DNA of 55,422 nucleotides, taken from Clostridiales bacterium. GTDB lineage: Bacteria; Bacillota; Clostridia; Oscillospirales; Oscillospiraceae. This document shows positions 1 through 7,184 of this stretch, piece by piece. Numbering within the stretch: the first letter of the stretch is position 1; each line of letters begins with the position of its first letter. The DNA lies in the NCBI GenBank assembly GCA_021205725.1, contig JAJPWY010000041.1, positions 1-55,422 of the forward strand, in the 5' to 3' direction. The notes beneath the pieces are model-generated. The model was not told the DNA's origin. It ran no database searches and saw only the letters and a list, made by a program, of their open reading frames with translations. The position numbers and the translations under genes are program-made.

Positions 1-182
1 CTCTGACAGACAAGCGCACCAGCTTCGTCATCGCCCACCGTCTGTCCACCATCAAAAACGCCGACCTCATCCTGGTCATGCGGGACGGCGACATCGTGGA
101 GCAGGGCAACCACGAGGAGCTGCTGAAGCAGAACGGCTTCTATGCGGAGCTGTATAACAGCCAGTTTGAGGAGGCTTGCTGA
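1..182 (+). CDS. ABC transporter ATP-binding protein, C-terminal end (partial)
   Basis: The gene enters from the left edge; frame 3 is open up to a TGA at 180-182. The visible 59 residues read [17 protein letters not shown], the H-loop (switch His) region of an ABC ATPase, followed by [14 protein letters not shown] and a short tail. This ending is typical of the ATPase half of MsbA/LmrA-type exporters in which membrane and ATPase domains are fused. The Walker A, signature and membrane parts lie outside the window, so substrate and partner cannot be judged. Confidence 0.85.
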   Translation, partial: LTDKRTSFVIAHRLSTIKNADLILVMRDGDIVEQGNHEELLKQNGFYAELYNSQFEEAC

Positions 183-218
183 AAGGATGTCATAGACATC
201 TTGATTTGAATAGAAAAA

Positions 219-256
219 TGCTGCCGCCTCTGAGTGTTGATTCAGAGGTGGCAGCA
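219..256. terminator. Strong inverted repeat between ABC exporter and antiporter genes
   Basis: Arms 219-233 and 242-256 form a 15-bp stem with one G-T pair and an 8-base loop. On the minus strand the stem is followed by TTTTTCT, so it looks most like a minus-strand or two-way terminator. On the plus strand it lies 37 bases after the ABC stop codon and could end or stabilise that transcript. Confidence 0.5.
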
Positions 257-376
257 TGCCGAAAGGCCACTTTTGCGCTGCAATCCTTTGCGGGAAGGCA
301 AAGGAGCGTGCAGTGCACTGTATACCAATCCACATCATTGGGTGTTGGTTTGAAGATGAGGAGGGGAATCGATCAT

Positions 377-1699
377 ATGGTTTCCATTTTGCTGTCACTT
401 TCCATCGCTGTCCTTGCGGGTCTGCTCATGACCCGCGTTTTTAAGCCTTTGAAGCTGCCGTCTGTCACTGCCTATTTGATTGCCGGTGTTCTGATCGGCC
501 CATATTGTTTGGGGCGTCTGGGCATTCCAGGGCTGGGGTTCACCTCAATGGACAGCGTGGACGAGTTAAGCCTGATTTCAGACGTAGCGCTTGGATTCAT
601 TGCCTTCTCCATTGGCAACGAATTTCGTCTGTCACAGTTGAAAAAGACCGGAAAGCAGGCCTTTATCATAGGCATTGTTCAGGCGCTGACAGCGGCTCTG
701 TTCGTTGATGCGGCACTTCTGCTCGTCAGCGTGGCGACCAACGGAAGCTTGACCCCAGCGCAGGCAATCACGTTAGGCGCAATTGCAACCGCTACTGCGC
801 CTGCGGCGACCCTGATGGTTGTGCGTCAATATAAGGCAAAGGGGCCGCTGGTCGATCTGCTGCTGCCAATCGTGGCCCTGGATGATGCGGTTGGTCTGGT
901 GGTGTTTGCAGTGAGCTTCGGCGCTGCCCGCGCAATGGTGACCGGAGCGATTGATTTTGTCTCTATTATCATCAATCCTTTGCTCGAGATTATTCTGTCT
1001 CTTGCACTGGGTGCGGGAATGGGTTGGCTGCTCACCCAAATTGAAAAGCTGTTTAATTCCAATACCAATCGGCTGAATATGTCGATTGCATTTGTGCTTC
1101 TGACCACAGCGCTCTCTATGCTGGAATTTAATATCGGATCGGTCACAATCAGCTTCTCCTCTCTGCTGGTCTGTATGATGCTGGGAACGGTTTTTTGCAA
1201 TCTGTGCCCCTTGTCCGGAGAGATCATGGACAAAACAGATAGCTGGACAAATCCGCTTTTCGCCGCGTTTTTCGTCATTTCCGGCGCACAGCTGGAGTTG
1301 AGTGTATTTACGGACGTCACCATCGTGCTGATCGGTCTTGTCTACATTCTGACCCGCTCTGCCGGAAAGTATCTGGGAGCCTCCCTTTCTGCCCGTGCGA
1401 CCCACTGCAGCGATACCATCTGCAAGTACCTGGGTATTACGCTCTTGCCGCAGGCAGGCGTTGCCCTGGGAATGTGTGTGACCGCCCAGCAGTTGGGAGA
1501 ACAGGGGGATCTAATCCGCAATATCACGCTTTTCGCTATTTTGATTTATGAGCTTGTTGGGCCGATGCTGACCAAGGAGGCACTGACGAGAGCGGGCGAG
1601 ATTCAGCCGATGAGCGATGAGGTGAAAAATCGCCGTACAGCGAACCTGGAGGCTGCAAAAACGATGCCGTATGAGAGGCACAAAAAGCACTGGAAATGA
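377..1699 (+). CDS. Kef/NapA-type cation:proton antiporter (CPA2 family)
   Basis: This is a 440-residue membrane protein made almost wholly of hydrophobic helices, with the family's N-terminal motif PSVTAYLIAGVLIGP (about residues 29-43) and the core ALDDAVGLVVF segment, whose Asp pair is the usual ion-binding site. CPA2 members exchange Na+ or K+ for protons across the cytoplasmic membrane. No RCK/TrkA-N regulatory domain follows, so this is the short form. The ATG at 377 is chosen because GAGGAGGGG lies about ten bases before it; the frame is open further upstream but without a ribosome site. The ion cannot be read from sequence. Confidence 0.85.
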   Translation: MVSILLSLSIAVLAGLLMTRVFKPLKLPSVTAYLIAGVLIGPYCLGRLGIPGLGFTSMDSVDELSLISDVALGFIAFSIGNEFRLSQLKKTGKQAFIIGIVQALTAALFVDAALLLVSVATNGSLTPAQAITLGAIATATAPAATLMVVRQYKAKGPLVDLLLPIVALDDAVGLVVFAVSFGAARAMVTGAIDFVSIIINPLLEIILSLALGAGMGWLLTQIEKLFNSNTNRLNMSIAFVLLTTALSMLEFNIGSVTISFSSLLVCMMLGTVFCNLCPLSGEIMDKTDSWTNPLFAAFFVISGAQLELSVFTDVTIVLIGLVYILTRSAGKYLGASLSARATHCSDTICKYLGITLLPQAGVALGMCVTAQQLGEQGDLIRNITLFAILIYELVGPMLTKEALTRAGEIQPMSDEVKNRRTANLEAAKTMPYERHKKHWK

Positions 1700-1766
1700 G
1701 GCGATAAGCCTCCCCCGACGTGGAATTGTAAAATTCCGACATTGTGGGTACGCAGAAACATGAGAA

Positions 1767-1809
1767 AACCCGGCAGGCTGCCACAATTTCTGTGACGGTC
1801 TGCCGGGTT
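1767..1809 (-). terminator. Hairpin with conserved loop, copy 1
   Basis: Perfect 10-bp arms (1767-1776 and 1800-1809) enclose a loop containing GCCACAATTTCTGTGAC. On the minus strand the stem is followed by TTTTCTCATG, so it fits a terminator for the long minus-strand unit that ends with the esterase at 1845. The same hairpin, loop included, recurs at 14468-14504, which is not expected of unrelated terminators. Confidence 0.6.
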
Positions 1810-1844
1810 CCCATTGTCTGTTGCTGTTCTGTTTTCCGAATTGC

Positions 1845-2537
1845 TCAAAGCTGCTGCTTCAGCGCCCACTGAATCCCTGCGGCCATCCGCCCTGTGGAGT
1901 TTCGGTAGTGGTTCCCTTTGTTCAGCTGGAAGGTCGTCTGGATACCCTGCTCTGAAAAGTACTGCGCCAGAAACCGGGTGTTCTCCTCCACCGGGGCGAG
2001 GTACGGATTTTTCGTGTGGCTCTCCTGATCGCCCAGGGAGAAGTAGATCGCCTTTACCTGTTCCGAAATGGGGTGCTGCTGGACAAAGGTCACAAAGTCA
2101 GGATACCACAGGGAACCGGATGCGGAGACGAGGCGGGAGAAGCAGTCCGTTTTGTACCCTGCGTACACGGCGAACAGCCCTGCCAGGGAATAGCCGGACA
2201 GGGCGCAGTACGTCGGCGGGGACGGGAGCGTCGCCATGATTTGCGGCAGCAGCTCGTCGGTGAGCTGCGCTAACCAGGCGTCTGCGCCGCCGGAGCAGGG
2301 GGTGTCCCCCTTGGAGATGGGCGGGATGGCCCACGGCGTCATATCGTCGTCCCAGCTTACGCCGTTGATGACCGCCAACGAAAATGCCGGACAATCCGGC
2401 TTTTGGCAGGCTTGCCACAGGGCTTTTCCTTCCCCCATGACGGCGTGGTAAATCACCAGCGGCGCCGACTGAGGTGCGCAGTAGACCTGTATTTTTTTTC
2501 CATTTGCTTGTAGCGTGACCGCCTTTTCCGCTTTCAT
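1845..2537 (-). CDS. Putative esterase (enterochelin esterase/esterase D-like alpha/beta hydrolase)
   Basis: This 230-residue cytoplasmic protein (no signal peptide) has the nucleophile elbow GYSLAG with Ser117, preceded by LTDELLPQIMATL as in the PF00756 esterase family. A C-terminal KGNHYRN near residue 211 can supply the catalytic His. Family members hydrolyse ester bonds in siderophores, S-formylglutathione or acylated sugars; the substrate here is unknown. GAGGGAG sits before the ATG at 2537. It is the last gene of the minus-strand unit, 16 bases after the GNAT gene, next to an adenylation enzyme whose product could in principle be its substrate (inference only). Confidence 0.8.
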   Translation of the reverse strand: MKAEKAVTLQANGKKIQVYCAPQSAPLVIYHAVMGEGKALWQACQKPDCPAFSLAVINGVSWDDDMTPWAIPPISKGDTPCSGGADAWLAQLTDELLPQIMATLPSPPTYCALSGYSLAGLFAVYAGYKTDCFSRLVSASGSLWYPDFVTFVQQHPISEQVKAIYFSLGDQESHTKNPYLAPVEENTRFLAQYFSEQGIQTTFQLNKGNHYRNSTGRMAAGIQWALKQQL

Positions 2538-2553
2538 ACTCCCTCACCTTGTC

Positions 2554-3027
2554 CTAAACTGATGCTTCGTTGTACTTCAAATATCCCTTCATATCCTGAA
2601 AACCCAATGACCGATACAGGGGATACGCCTGTTCCGACGCCTCCAGATAGATCTTCTCTGCGCCCCGGCCCTTCGCCTCCTGTACCAGCCATTGCACGGT
2701 TTTCTTCCCTACGCCCCGCTGACGCATAGCGGGAACGGTGTAAATATTCATCAAATACCCACATTCTCCGCTGGGATTGTCCGGCGAGGGCATCTCCCGG
2801 TAGAGACAGAGGCCGCCACAGCCCACGATTTTTTCTCCGGCACAGGCAAAACAGGCAACGTGTTCCCCCGTCTCCAATGCAGTCTGATAATACGTTCGGT
2901 TTTCGGCGAGAAGCGCCGTCATATCCTCCCCGGCGGGGATGGAAAACACCTCCCGCAAAACGACCTCCCGCCAGCGCATCAGCTCCTCCAGGTCGGAGAT
3001 GTTTGCTTCTCTGATTGCAATCTCCAA
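2554..3027 (-). CDS. GNAT family N-acetyltransferase
   Basis: A 157-residue single-domain acetyltransferase. The acetyl-CoA pyrophosphate loop is visible as MRQRGVGKKTVQWLV (about residues 101-115), preceded by the beta-4 strand YLMNIYTVPA and followed by IYLEASEQAYPLYRSLGF, the usual motif B of GNAT enzymes. It should move an acetyl group from acetyl-CoA to an amine; the acceptor is unknown. The start is TTG at 3025-3027 with GGGAG upstream, one base after the stop codon of the adenylation gene, so the two are very probably translated from one message. Confidence 0.85.
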   Translation of the reverse strand: MEIAIREANISDLEELMRWREVVLREVFSIPAGEDMTALLAENRTYYQTALETGEHVACFACAGEKIVGCGGLCLYREMPSPDNPSGECGYLMNIYTVPAMRQRGVGKKTVQWLVQEAKGRGAEKIYLEASEQAYPLYRSLGFQDMKGYLKYNEASV

Positions 3028-3028
3028 C

Positions 3029-4609
3029 TCAGTAGCTCCCTTCCTTCAGCACCACCGGCAGGCGTTTCACGTCCGGCTTTCCGTTGGGGGTCAGGGGGAT
3101 GTGATCCAGTATCACGAAAAATTCCGGTATCATAAAAGAAGTCAGATAACGCCGCAGTTTTTTCTTGACCTTGGACAGCACGAACCCTGTCCCCTCCGGG
3201 ACCACATAGGCGGTCAGGTAGGAGAGACCGTGCTCGTCCGTGAACGGGCAGACCACGGCGGTCTGCACCTCCTCACAGTCGCACAGAACATTTTCCACCT
3301 CCTCCGGCTCCACCCGTTTCCCCAGAATCATCACCTGTGTGTCTCTGCGGTGGAGGAACGCCAGATTGCCGTCCGGCAGAAGATAGCCCAAATCGCCGCT
3401 CCGGTAGAGCCGTTTCCCGTCTGCGGCTGTCACAAACATCTCATTTTTGCTCTGGTCGAGATAACCGTTGGAGACGCCGCCGCCGGAGATGCAAAGCTCC
3501 CCCACGGAACCGGCGGGGACAGGCTTTCCTTCTTCATCCAGCAGCTCGATCTGCGCCCCAAGCACCGGTCTCCCAATGGGATAAGTGCCGTCCTCCAGCG
3601 CCTTCTGACAGTTGCAGCGGAAATAGCTGCAACAGACGGTGGTCTCCGACGGCCCGTAGGTGTTGTAGACCGTGACCTGGGGCAGCAGGTGATTGACATA
3701 GCTCTCCCGCAGAATGTCGCCGCCGCTGATGAGCAGCCGCAGACAGGAGGGGATGCGCTCCAGCCCGTTCAGCTCCATCAGCAGATAGGGAAATCCGCTG
3801 AGGATGGTCACGTTCTTCTCCTGCACAAAGTCCATCAGAGAATGGACGTCAGCTCTCGCCTGTCCGTCCGGAATGGCAAGAGCCGCCCCGGAGAGCAGGG
3901 TGGTAAAGACCTCCTCCACGAAAATATCAAAGGAGCAGACGGAGTATTGCAGCATCACGTCCTCGGCAGTGGGATGAAACTCGTGCTGAAACGCCCGGAC
4001 ATAATGGCAGACATTGGCGTTGGTCACACAGACGCCCTTCGGCTTTCCGGTAGAACCGGAGGTATATAAAATATAGGCCAGAGACTCCGGACATGTCAAG
4101 GGTTTGCTTCCCTGCACAGCGGTTTCCCCGGTCATGTCCTCCAAAAACAGCAATGGGAAGCCTTTCAGCTTCTCCTGATACTTTTTCTGGGTGATAATGA
4201 AGCCCACGCCGCTCTCCTGCATCATGAAGCGGATGCGCTCCTCCGGAAAATCCGGCTCCGCCGGGACGTAGGCCGCCCCGGTTTTCAGCACGGCAAAAAT
4301 GGCGGCGATAAAATCGGCTCCGTGGTCAGCCACGATGCCGATGCAGTTTTCCTGCCGTCGAGCGGCACTTCCGCTGTCGAGCAGCACTTCCGAAGCTGCG
4401 CTTCTCCCTGCGGGGCTTTGCCCCTCCGCCGTCAAGCGGCACTTCCGCTGCGCTCCCTGCCTGTGGGAAGGGAAATTGTTCGCAATTACGTCAATGCGCC
4501 GGTCAAGCTGGGCATAGGTGAGGGTTTGTGCCTGTTCTATAATGGCAGGCTGTTCGGAAAATTGTGTTACGGTTTCTGCAAAGCGTTCATAAATGGTGGA
4601 ATTACTCAT
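3029..4609 (-). CDS. Stand-alone amino acid adenylation-domain protein with in-frame repeat insertion
   Basis: This 526-residue ANL-superfamily enzyme shows NRPS-type core motifs: A3 LAYILYTSGSTGKPKG (177-192), the substrate-pocket stretch SFDIFVEEVF (226-235), A5 NTYGPSETT (316-324), A7 YRSGDLGYLLPDG, A8 with QVMILGKRVEPEEVE and A10 NGKPDVKRL at the end. It should activate an amino or other carboxylic acid as the adenylate, but no carrier, condensation or thioesterase domain is attached and no carrier protein gene is nearby. Residues about 48-85 are abnormal: roughly 29 extra residues rich in R, S and A sit between the A2-region helix and CIGIVADHGADF, encoded by a dispersed DNA repeat. The ATG at 4609 has AAGGAG ten bases upstream; the open frame before it is not coding. 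Whether the enzyme folds normally is unknown. Confidence 0.85.
   Translation of the reverse strand: MSNSTIYERFAETVTQFSEQPAIIEQAQTLTYAQLDRRIDVIANNFPSHRQGAQRKCRLTAEGQSPAGRSAASEVLLDSGSAARRQENCIGIVADHGADFIAAIFAVLKTGAAYVPAEPDFPEERIRFMMQESGVGFIITQKKYQEKLKGFPLLFLEDMTGETAVQGSKPLTCPESLAYILYTSGSTGKPKGVCVTNANVCHYVRAFQHEFHPTAEDVMLQYSVCSFDIFVEEVFTTLLSGAALAIPDGQARADVHSLMDFVQEKNVTILSGFPYLLMELNGLERIPSCLRLLISGGDILRESYVNHLLPQVTVYNTYGPSETTVCCSYFRCNCQKALEDGTYPIGRPVLGAQIELLDEEGKPVPAGSVGELCISGGGVSNGYLDQSKNEMFVTAADGKRLYRSGDLGYLLPDGNLAFLHRRDTQVMILGKRVEPEEVENVLCDCEEVQTAVVCPFTDEHGLSYLTAYVVPEGTGFVLSKVKKKLRRYLTSFMIPEFFVILDHIPLTPNGKPDVKRLPVVLKEGSY
4351..4471. repeat. Family B repeat block inside the adenylation gene
   Basis: Three related units occur in the same orientation: 4354-4373, 4376-4392 and 4428-4447. 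The core reads GCCGTCAAGCGGCACTTCCG, with G/A changes, and is followed by CTTCTCCCTG or CGCTCCCTGCC. The same core is found at 4626-4645, 9792-9811 and 46568-46587. Here it is part of the reading frame and keeps it open. Confidence 0.75.
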
Positions 4610-4620
4610 AGAGTTGGTCT

Positions 4621-4672
4621 CCTTCGCCGTCAAGCGGCACTTCCGGGGCGTTGCCCCTCCCTGTAGGCCGGA
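4621..4672. repeat. Family B repeat upstream of the adenylation gene
   Basis: The core GCCGTCAAGCGGCACTTCCG lies at 4626-4645, followed by a GGGGCGTTGCCCC hairpin. The repeat ends directly against the ribosome site (AAGGAG on the minus strand) of the adenylation gene and fills the gap between it and the PARG-like gene. Confidence 0.7.
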
Positions 4673-4715
4673 TGAATGACGTGTCAAACGATAAAACGAT
4701 AAATTTGGGAGCTGC

Positions 4716-5723
4716 TCAATCGGGGAAGAAATTCCGGCAAAACTCCTTGTAATTATAATCCTTCCCCGGGCGGCAGAGAACGGCAAACTGTATGGAATCA
4801 AAGAGCTGCCCGCTGTCTTTCCCGACAAAGGTGAACTCCCGGATGGCACGGGCAAACAGATCGGAGACAAGCGCCGCATCGTTCCCGTACACGCCGCAGC
4901 CGAAGGCGCCCAAAATCAGGTGGTGATAGCCCTGGGACGCCGCAACCAACAGCATCCCCTGAATACGTTTGTAGAGCATTTCCTCATACGCCTGCTGGCT
5001 CATCCCCTCCAGCCCCAGTCGTACCATCGGGGCGGCGCAACTCATGACGGAGATGGGGAACGGCTGGGCAAGGGTTTCGGACGAGGCGTCCTTGATGACC
5101 TCCACGTTGGGGGACAGCAGTACGCCGTCAGACCCCATGCGGGTCTTTCTGGCGTTGTTGTAGTCATAGTACCGCTTTGCGCCCTCACTCTCCAGAGACA
5201 GCAGCAGAGATGTCCTCCGGCAGAGGTCCTCCTCCTGGGCGCTGGCTCCGTTCCGGGTCTGGCCGCCGGGCCGGGTGGCGCTGGCCAGATTCAGCACGAG
5301 GATTTTGGGCGCAGGGTCTCCTGCGCTTTTCAGGTGCTGATACTGCTTCTGTGCCAGGACGAGAGCGTCCTCATTTTCACAGGCAAAGGTACAGTCTGTG
5401 CTCTGCGACGCCGCCTCGTCCGGTTCCATTGCAGTGAGCGATGCAAGCTCCTCCGGCAGAAATGCCTGAATTTCCCGCATCTCCTCCGGTGAAAAGTCAA
5501 GCTGCACGTCCTGCCCATTTTTGGAGTAGCCGCCCTGTTCCAGAATCGCCAGCGTGTCCTCCAGTATGGCAATGTTCTTCTTTTTGCGCATTTCCTTCTG
5601 CCGTTCCCGCTCCTGAATTTCCTCCTCAGAGAGGCCCTGATACTCCCGCGCCCGCATCTGCGCCGCCATTTGTTTGAGCCGCTCTTCTTCAGATAATGCC
5701 TGATTGGTATTCTGTTCAGCCAT
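4716..5723 (-). CDS. Microbial PARG-like ADP-ribose glycohydrolase (TIGR02452/DUF2263 macrodomain type)
   Basis: This 335-residue protein has a charged coiled-coil N-terminal part (about 1-50, many E, K and R) and then a macrodomain. The PARG signature is seen as RPGGQTRNGASAQEE (151-165): the Gly-rich loop and the QEE pair, whose second Glu is catalytic in poly(ADP-ribose) glycohydrolases. The usual GGG is PGG here. ILGAFGCGVYGND near residue 270 is the second ribose-binding loop. Enzymes of this type remove ADP-ribose from proteins. It overlaps the end of the third sirtuin gene in the transcript by 8 bases, so the two are probably coupled. The start at 5723 rather than 5729 gives AGAGAGG a spacing of nine bases. 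A true activity on mono- or poly-ADP-ribose is not proven by sequence. Confidence 0.85.
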   Translation of the reverse strand: MAEQNTNQALSEEERLKQMAAQMRAREYQGLSEEEIQERERQKEMRKKKNIAILEDTLAILEQGGYSKNGQDVQLDFSPEEMREIQAFLPEELASLTAMEPDEAASQSTDCTFACENEDALVLAQKQYQHLKSAGDPAPKILVLNLASATRPGGQTRNGASAQEEDLCRRTSLLLSLESEGAKRYYDYNNARKTRMGSDGVLLSPNVEVIKDASSETLAQPFPISVMSCAAPMVRLGLEGMSQQAYEEMLYKRIQGMLLVAASQGYHHLILGAFGCGVYGNDAALVSDLFARAIREFTFVGKDSGQLFDSIQFAVLCRPGKDYNYKEFCRNFFPD

Positions 5724-6432
5724 TTTCATTTCGCCTCTCTTTCAGCTTTTGAAACACATCATCGCAAGGTTCCCGGATGTTCAAATCGGCCACGCTGTCA
5801 AACCCGGTGTGTCCCGGATTGATTTGGACAATGACGGCGTCCCTCCGCCGGTAATTCCAGTAGGCGCTGCCATAGTAGCCGTTGGTTCCGATCACGAGAA
5901 GCAAATCTGCCTTGGAAATCCAGTCCTGCGCCTTTTTCACGCCCTCGTCCCAAAGCCCAATGTGGCTGTAAAGCTCCCACGGGAGAACCCTTCCCCCGCA
6001 GGATTCGCATTTTGGCAGCTCCTCCTGATCCCATATCTCATAGCCGTCGTAATGCCGTCCGCACTTGGAGCAACGGTTGATTTGAAAACCTCCCTGAATT
6101 TCTGCCACGTTTTTGGAACCGGCCATCGTGTGCATACAGTCCTCGTTTGTGGTGATGATCCCGATCAGCTTTCCTTCCTCCTCCAGTTCCCGCAGGGCGT
6201 AGTGGCTGGGGCTGGGGTGATATTGGTGCATCGTTTTGACGTAAGAGCGCAAAAAACGATCGCTCCCAAAGCTACCCGGCCGAATGGAACGGGAAAGCTG
6301 CCCGTAGGTCACGCCGCCGCCGGAAAGAGAAATTCCTGCGCCGGTGATGGCCACCATTGCATGGCTCTGGTCAATGTAATCGGCTAATTGTTGGATTTTG
6401 TCCTCGCTCCGGCCTTTTCTGGAAGCTCTCAT
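5716..6432 (-). CDS. SirTM-like sirtuin 1 (putative protein ADP-ribosyltransferase)
   Basis: A 238-residue Sir2-fold protein. The NAD-binding motif TGAGIS is at residues 30-35 and TTNEDCMH at 94-101, with Asn96 and Asp98. The canonical catalytic His of the HG motif is Gln113 (EIQGGF). Zinc ligands are C121/C124 and C142/C145. Loss of this His with Asn, Asp and Gln at these sites matches SirTM enzymes, described as protein ADP-ribosyltransferases rather than deacetylases. It is about two-thirds identical to the next gene by eye, so a recent tandem duplicate. The ATG at 6432 is preferred, with a weak AGGA before it; a GTG at 6441 is possible. At the place where sirtuin 2 starts with ATG-GAT, this copy reads AGCGAG, so it must use an upstream start. 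Confidence 0.85.
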   Translation of the reverse strand: MRASRKGRSEDKIQQLADYIDQSHAMVAITGAGISLSGGGVTYGQLSRSIRPGSFGSDRFLRSYVKTMHQYHPSPSHYALRELEEEGKLIGIITTNEDCMHTMAGSKNVAEIQGGFQINRCSKCGRHYDGYEIWDQEELPKCESCGGRVLPWELYSHIGLWDEGVKKAQDWISKADLLLVIGTNGYYGSAYWNYRRRDAVIVQINPGHTGFDSVADLNIREPCDDVFQKLKERRNENG

Positions 6433-6459
6433 CAGGTTCACATCCTATTCTTATTGCAG

Positions 6460-7152
6460 TCAGTCATTTCCCTGCCGCAGCTTCTTCAGACTTTGAAATA
6501 CCTCATCAGAGCCCTGGCAAATGTTCAGGTTTGCAACTCCATCGAATCCAGTATGCCCCGGATTGATCTGTACGATGGCCGCGCCTCTCCGCCGGTAATC
6601 CCAGTAAACATCCCCATAGTTGCCCCGTGTCCCGATGACAAGGATCAAATCCGCTTTGGAAATCCATTCTCTGGCTTTCCTGACGTCCGCGTCCCACAGA
6701 CCGATATGGCTGTAAAGCGGCCAGGGGAGGATCTCCCCGCCGCAGGCTTCGCACCGGGGAAGCTCATCCTGCTTCCAGATCTCATATCCGTCATAATGGC
6801 GGCCACATTTGGCGCAGCAGTTGACCTGGAGACTGCCCTGAATTTCGGCAACGTTCTTGGAACCGGCAATCGTGTGCATACAGTCCACGTTTGTGGTGAT
6901 GATGCCGGTGAGCTTGCCCTCCGCCTCCAGCTCTGCCAGGGCATAGTGGGCAAAGCTGGGCTGATAGGAGAACATCGTCTCCAGATAGGTGGGCAAAAAG
7001 GAACCTGCGCCGGAGCCCCGTCTGCCCCTGCTGGAAAAGCGCATCTGCCCATAAGTGACCCCTCCGCCGCCAACGGAGATGCCTGCGCCGGTGGTGGCAA
7101 CAATGCTGCTGCTTTGGTCAATATAGTCGGCTAATTGTTGGATTTTATCCAT
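6460..7152 (-). CDS. SirTM-like sirtuin 2 (putative protein ADP-ribosyltransferase)
   Basis: A 230-residue Sir2-fold protein with TGAGIS at 21-26, TTNVDCMH at 86-93 (Asn88, Asp90), Gln105 in place of the catalytic His (EIQGSL) and a four-Cys zinc site (C113/C116, C134/C137). It is the closest relative of sirtuin 1; the two share long identical stretches such as GRHYDGYEIW and LYSHIGLWD. The ATG at 7152 has GAAGGG seven bases before it. A GTG at 7188 that overlaps the stop codon of sirtuin 3 is the alternative start. The expected role is transfer of ADP-ribose from NAD to a protein; the target is unknown. Confidence 0.87.
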   Translation of the reverse strand: MDKIQQLADYIDQSSSIVATTGAGISVGGGGVTYGQMRFSSRGRRGSGAGSFLPTYLETMFSYQPSFAHYALAELEAEGKLTGIITTNVDCMHTIAGSKNVAEIQGSLQVNCCAKCGRHYDGYEIWKQDELPRCEACGGEILPWPLYSHIGLWDADVRKAREWISKADLILVIGTRGNYGDVYWDYRRRGAAIVQINPGHTGFDGVANLNICQGSDEVFQSLKKLRQGND

Positions 7153-7184
7153 ACTTTTCCCTTCTCTGGAAAACATCATGGGCG

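Noticed and set aside
176-376. Extended start of the antiporter gene
   Set aside because: The extension covers the inverted repeat and lacks a membrane-protein character; GAGGAGGGG supports 377.
4610-4879. N-terminal 90-codon extension of the adenylation gene
   Set aside because: It crosses the PARG-like gene end and a family B repeat, has no ribosome site, and MSNSTIYERFAE is the normal family start.
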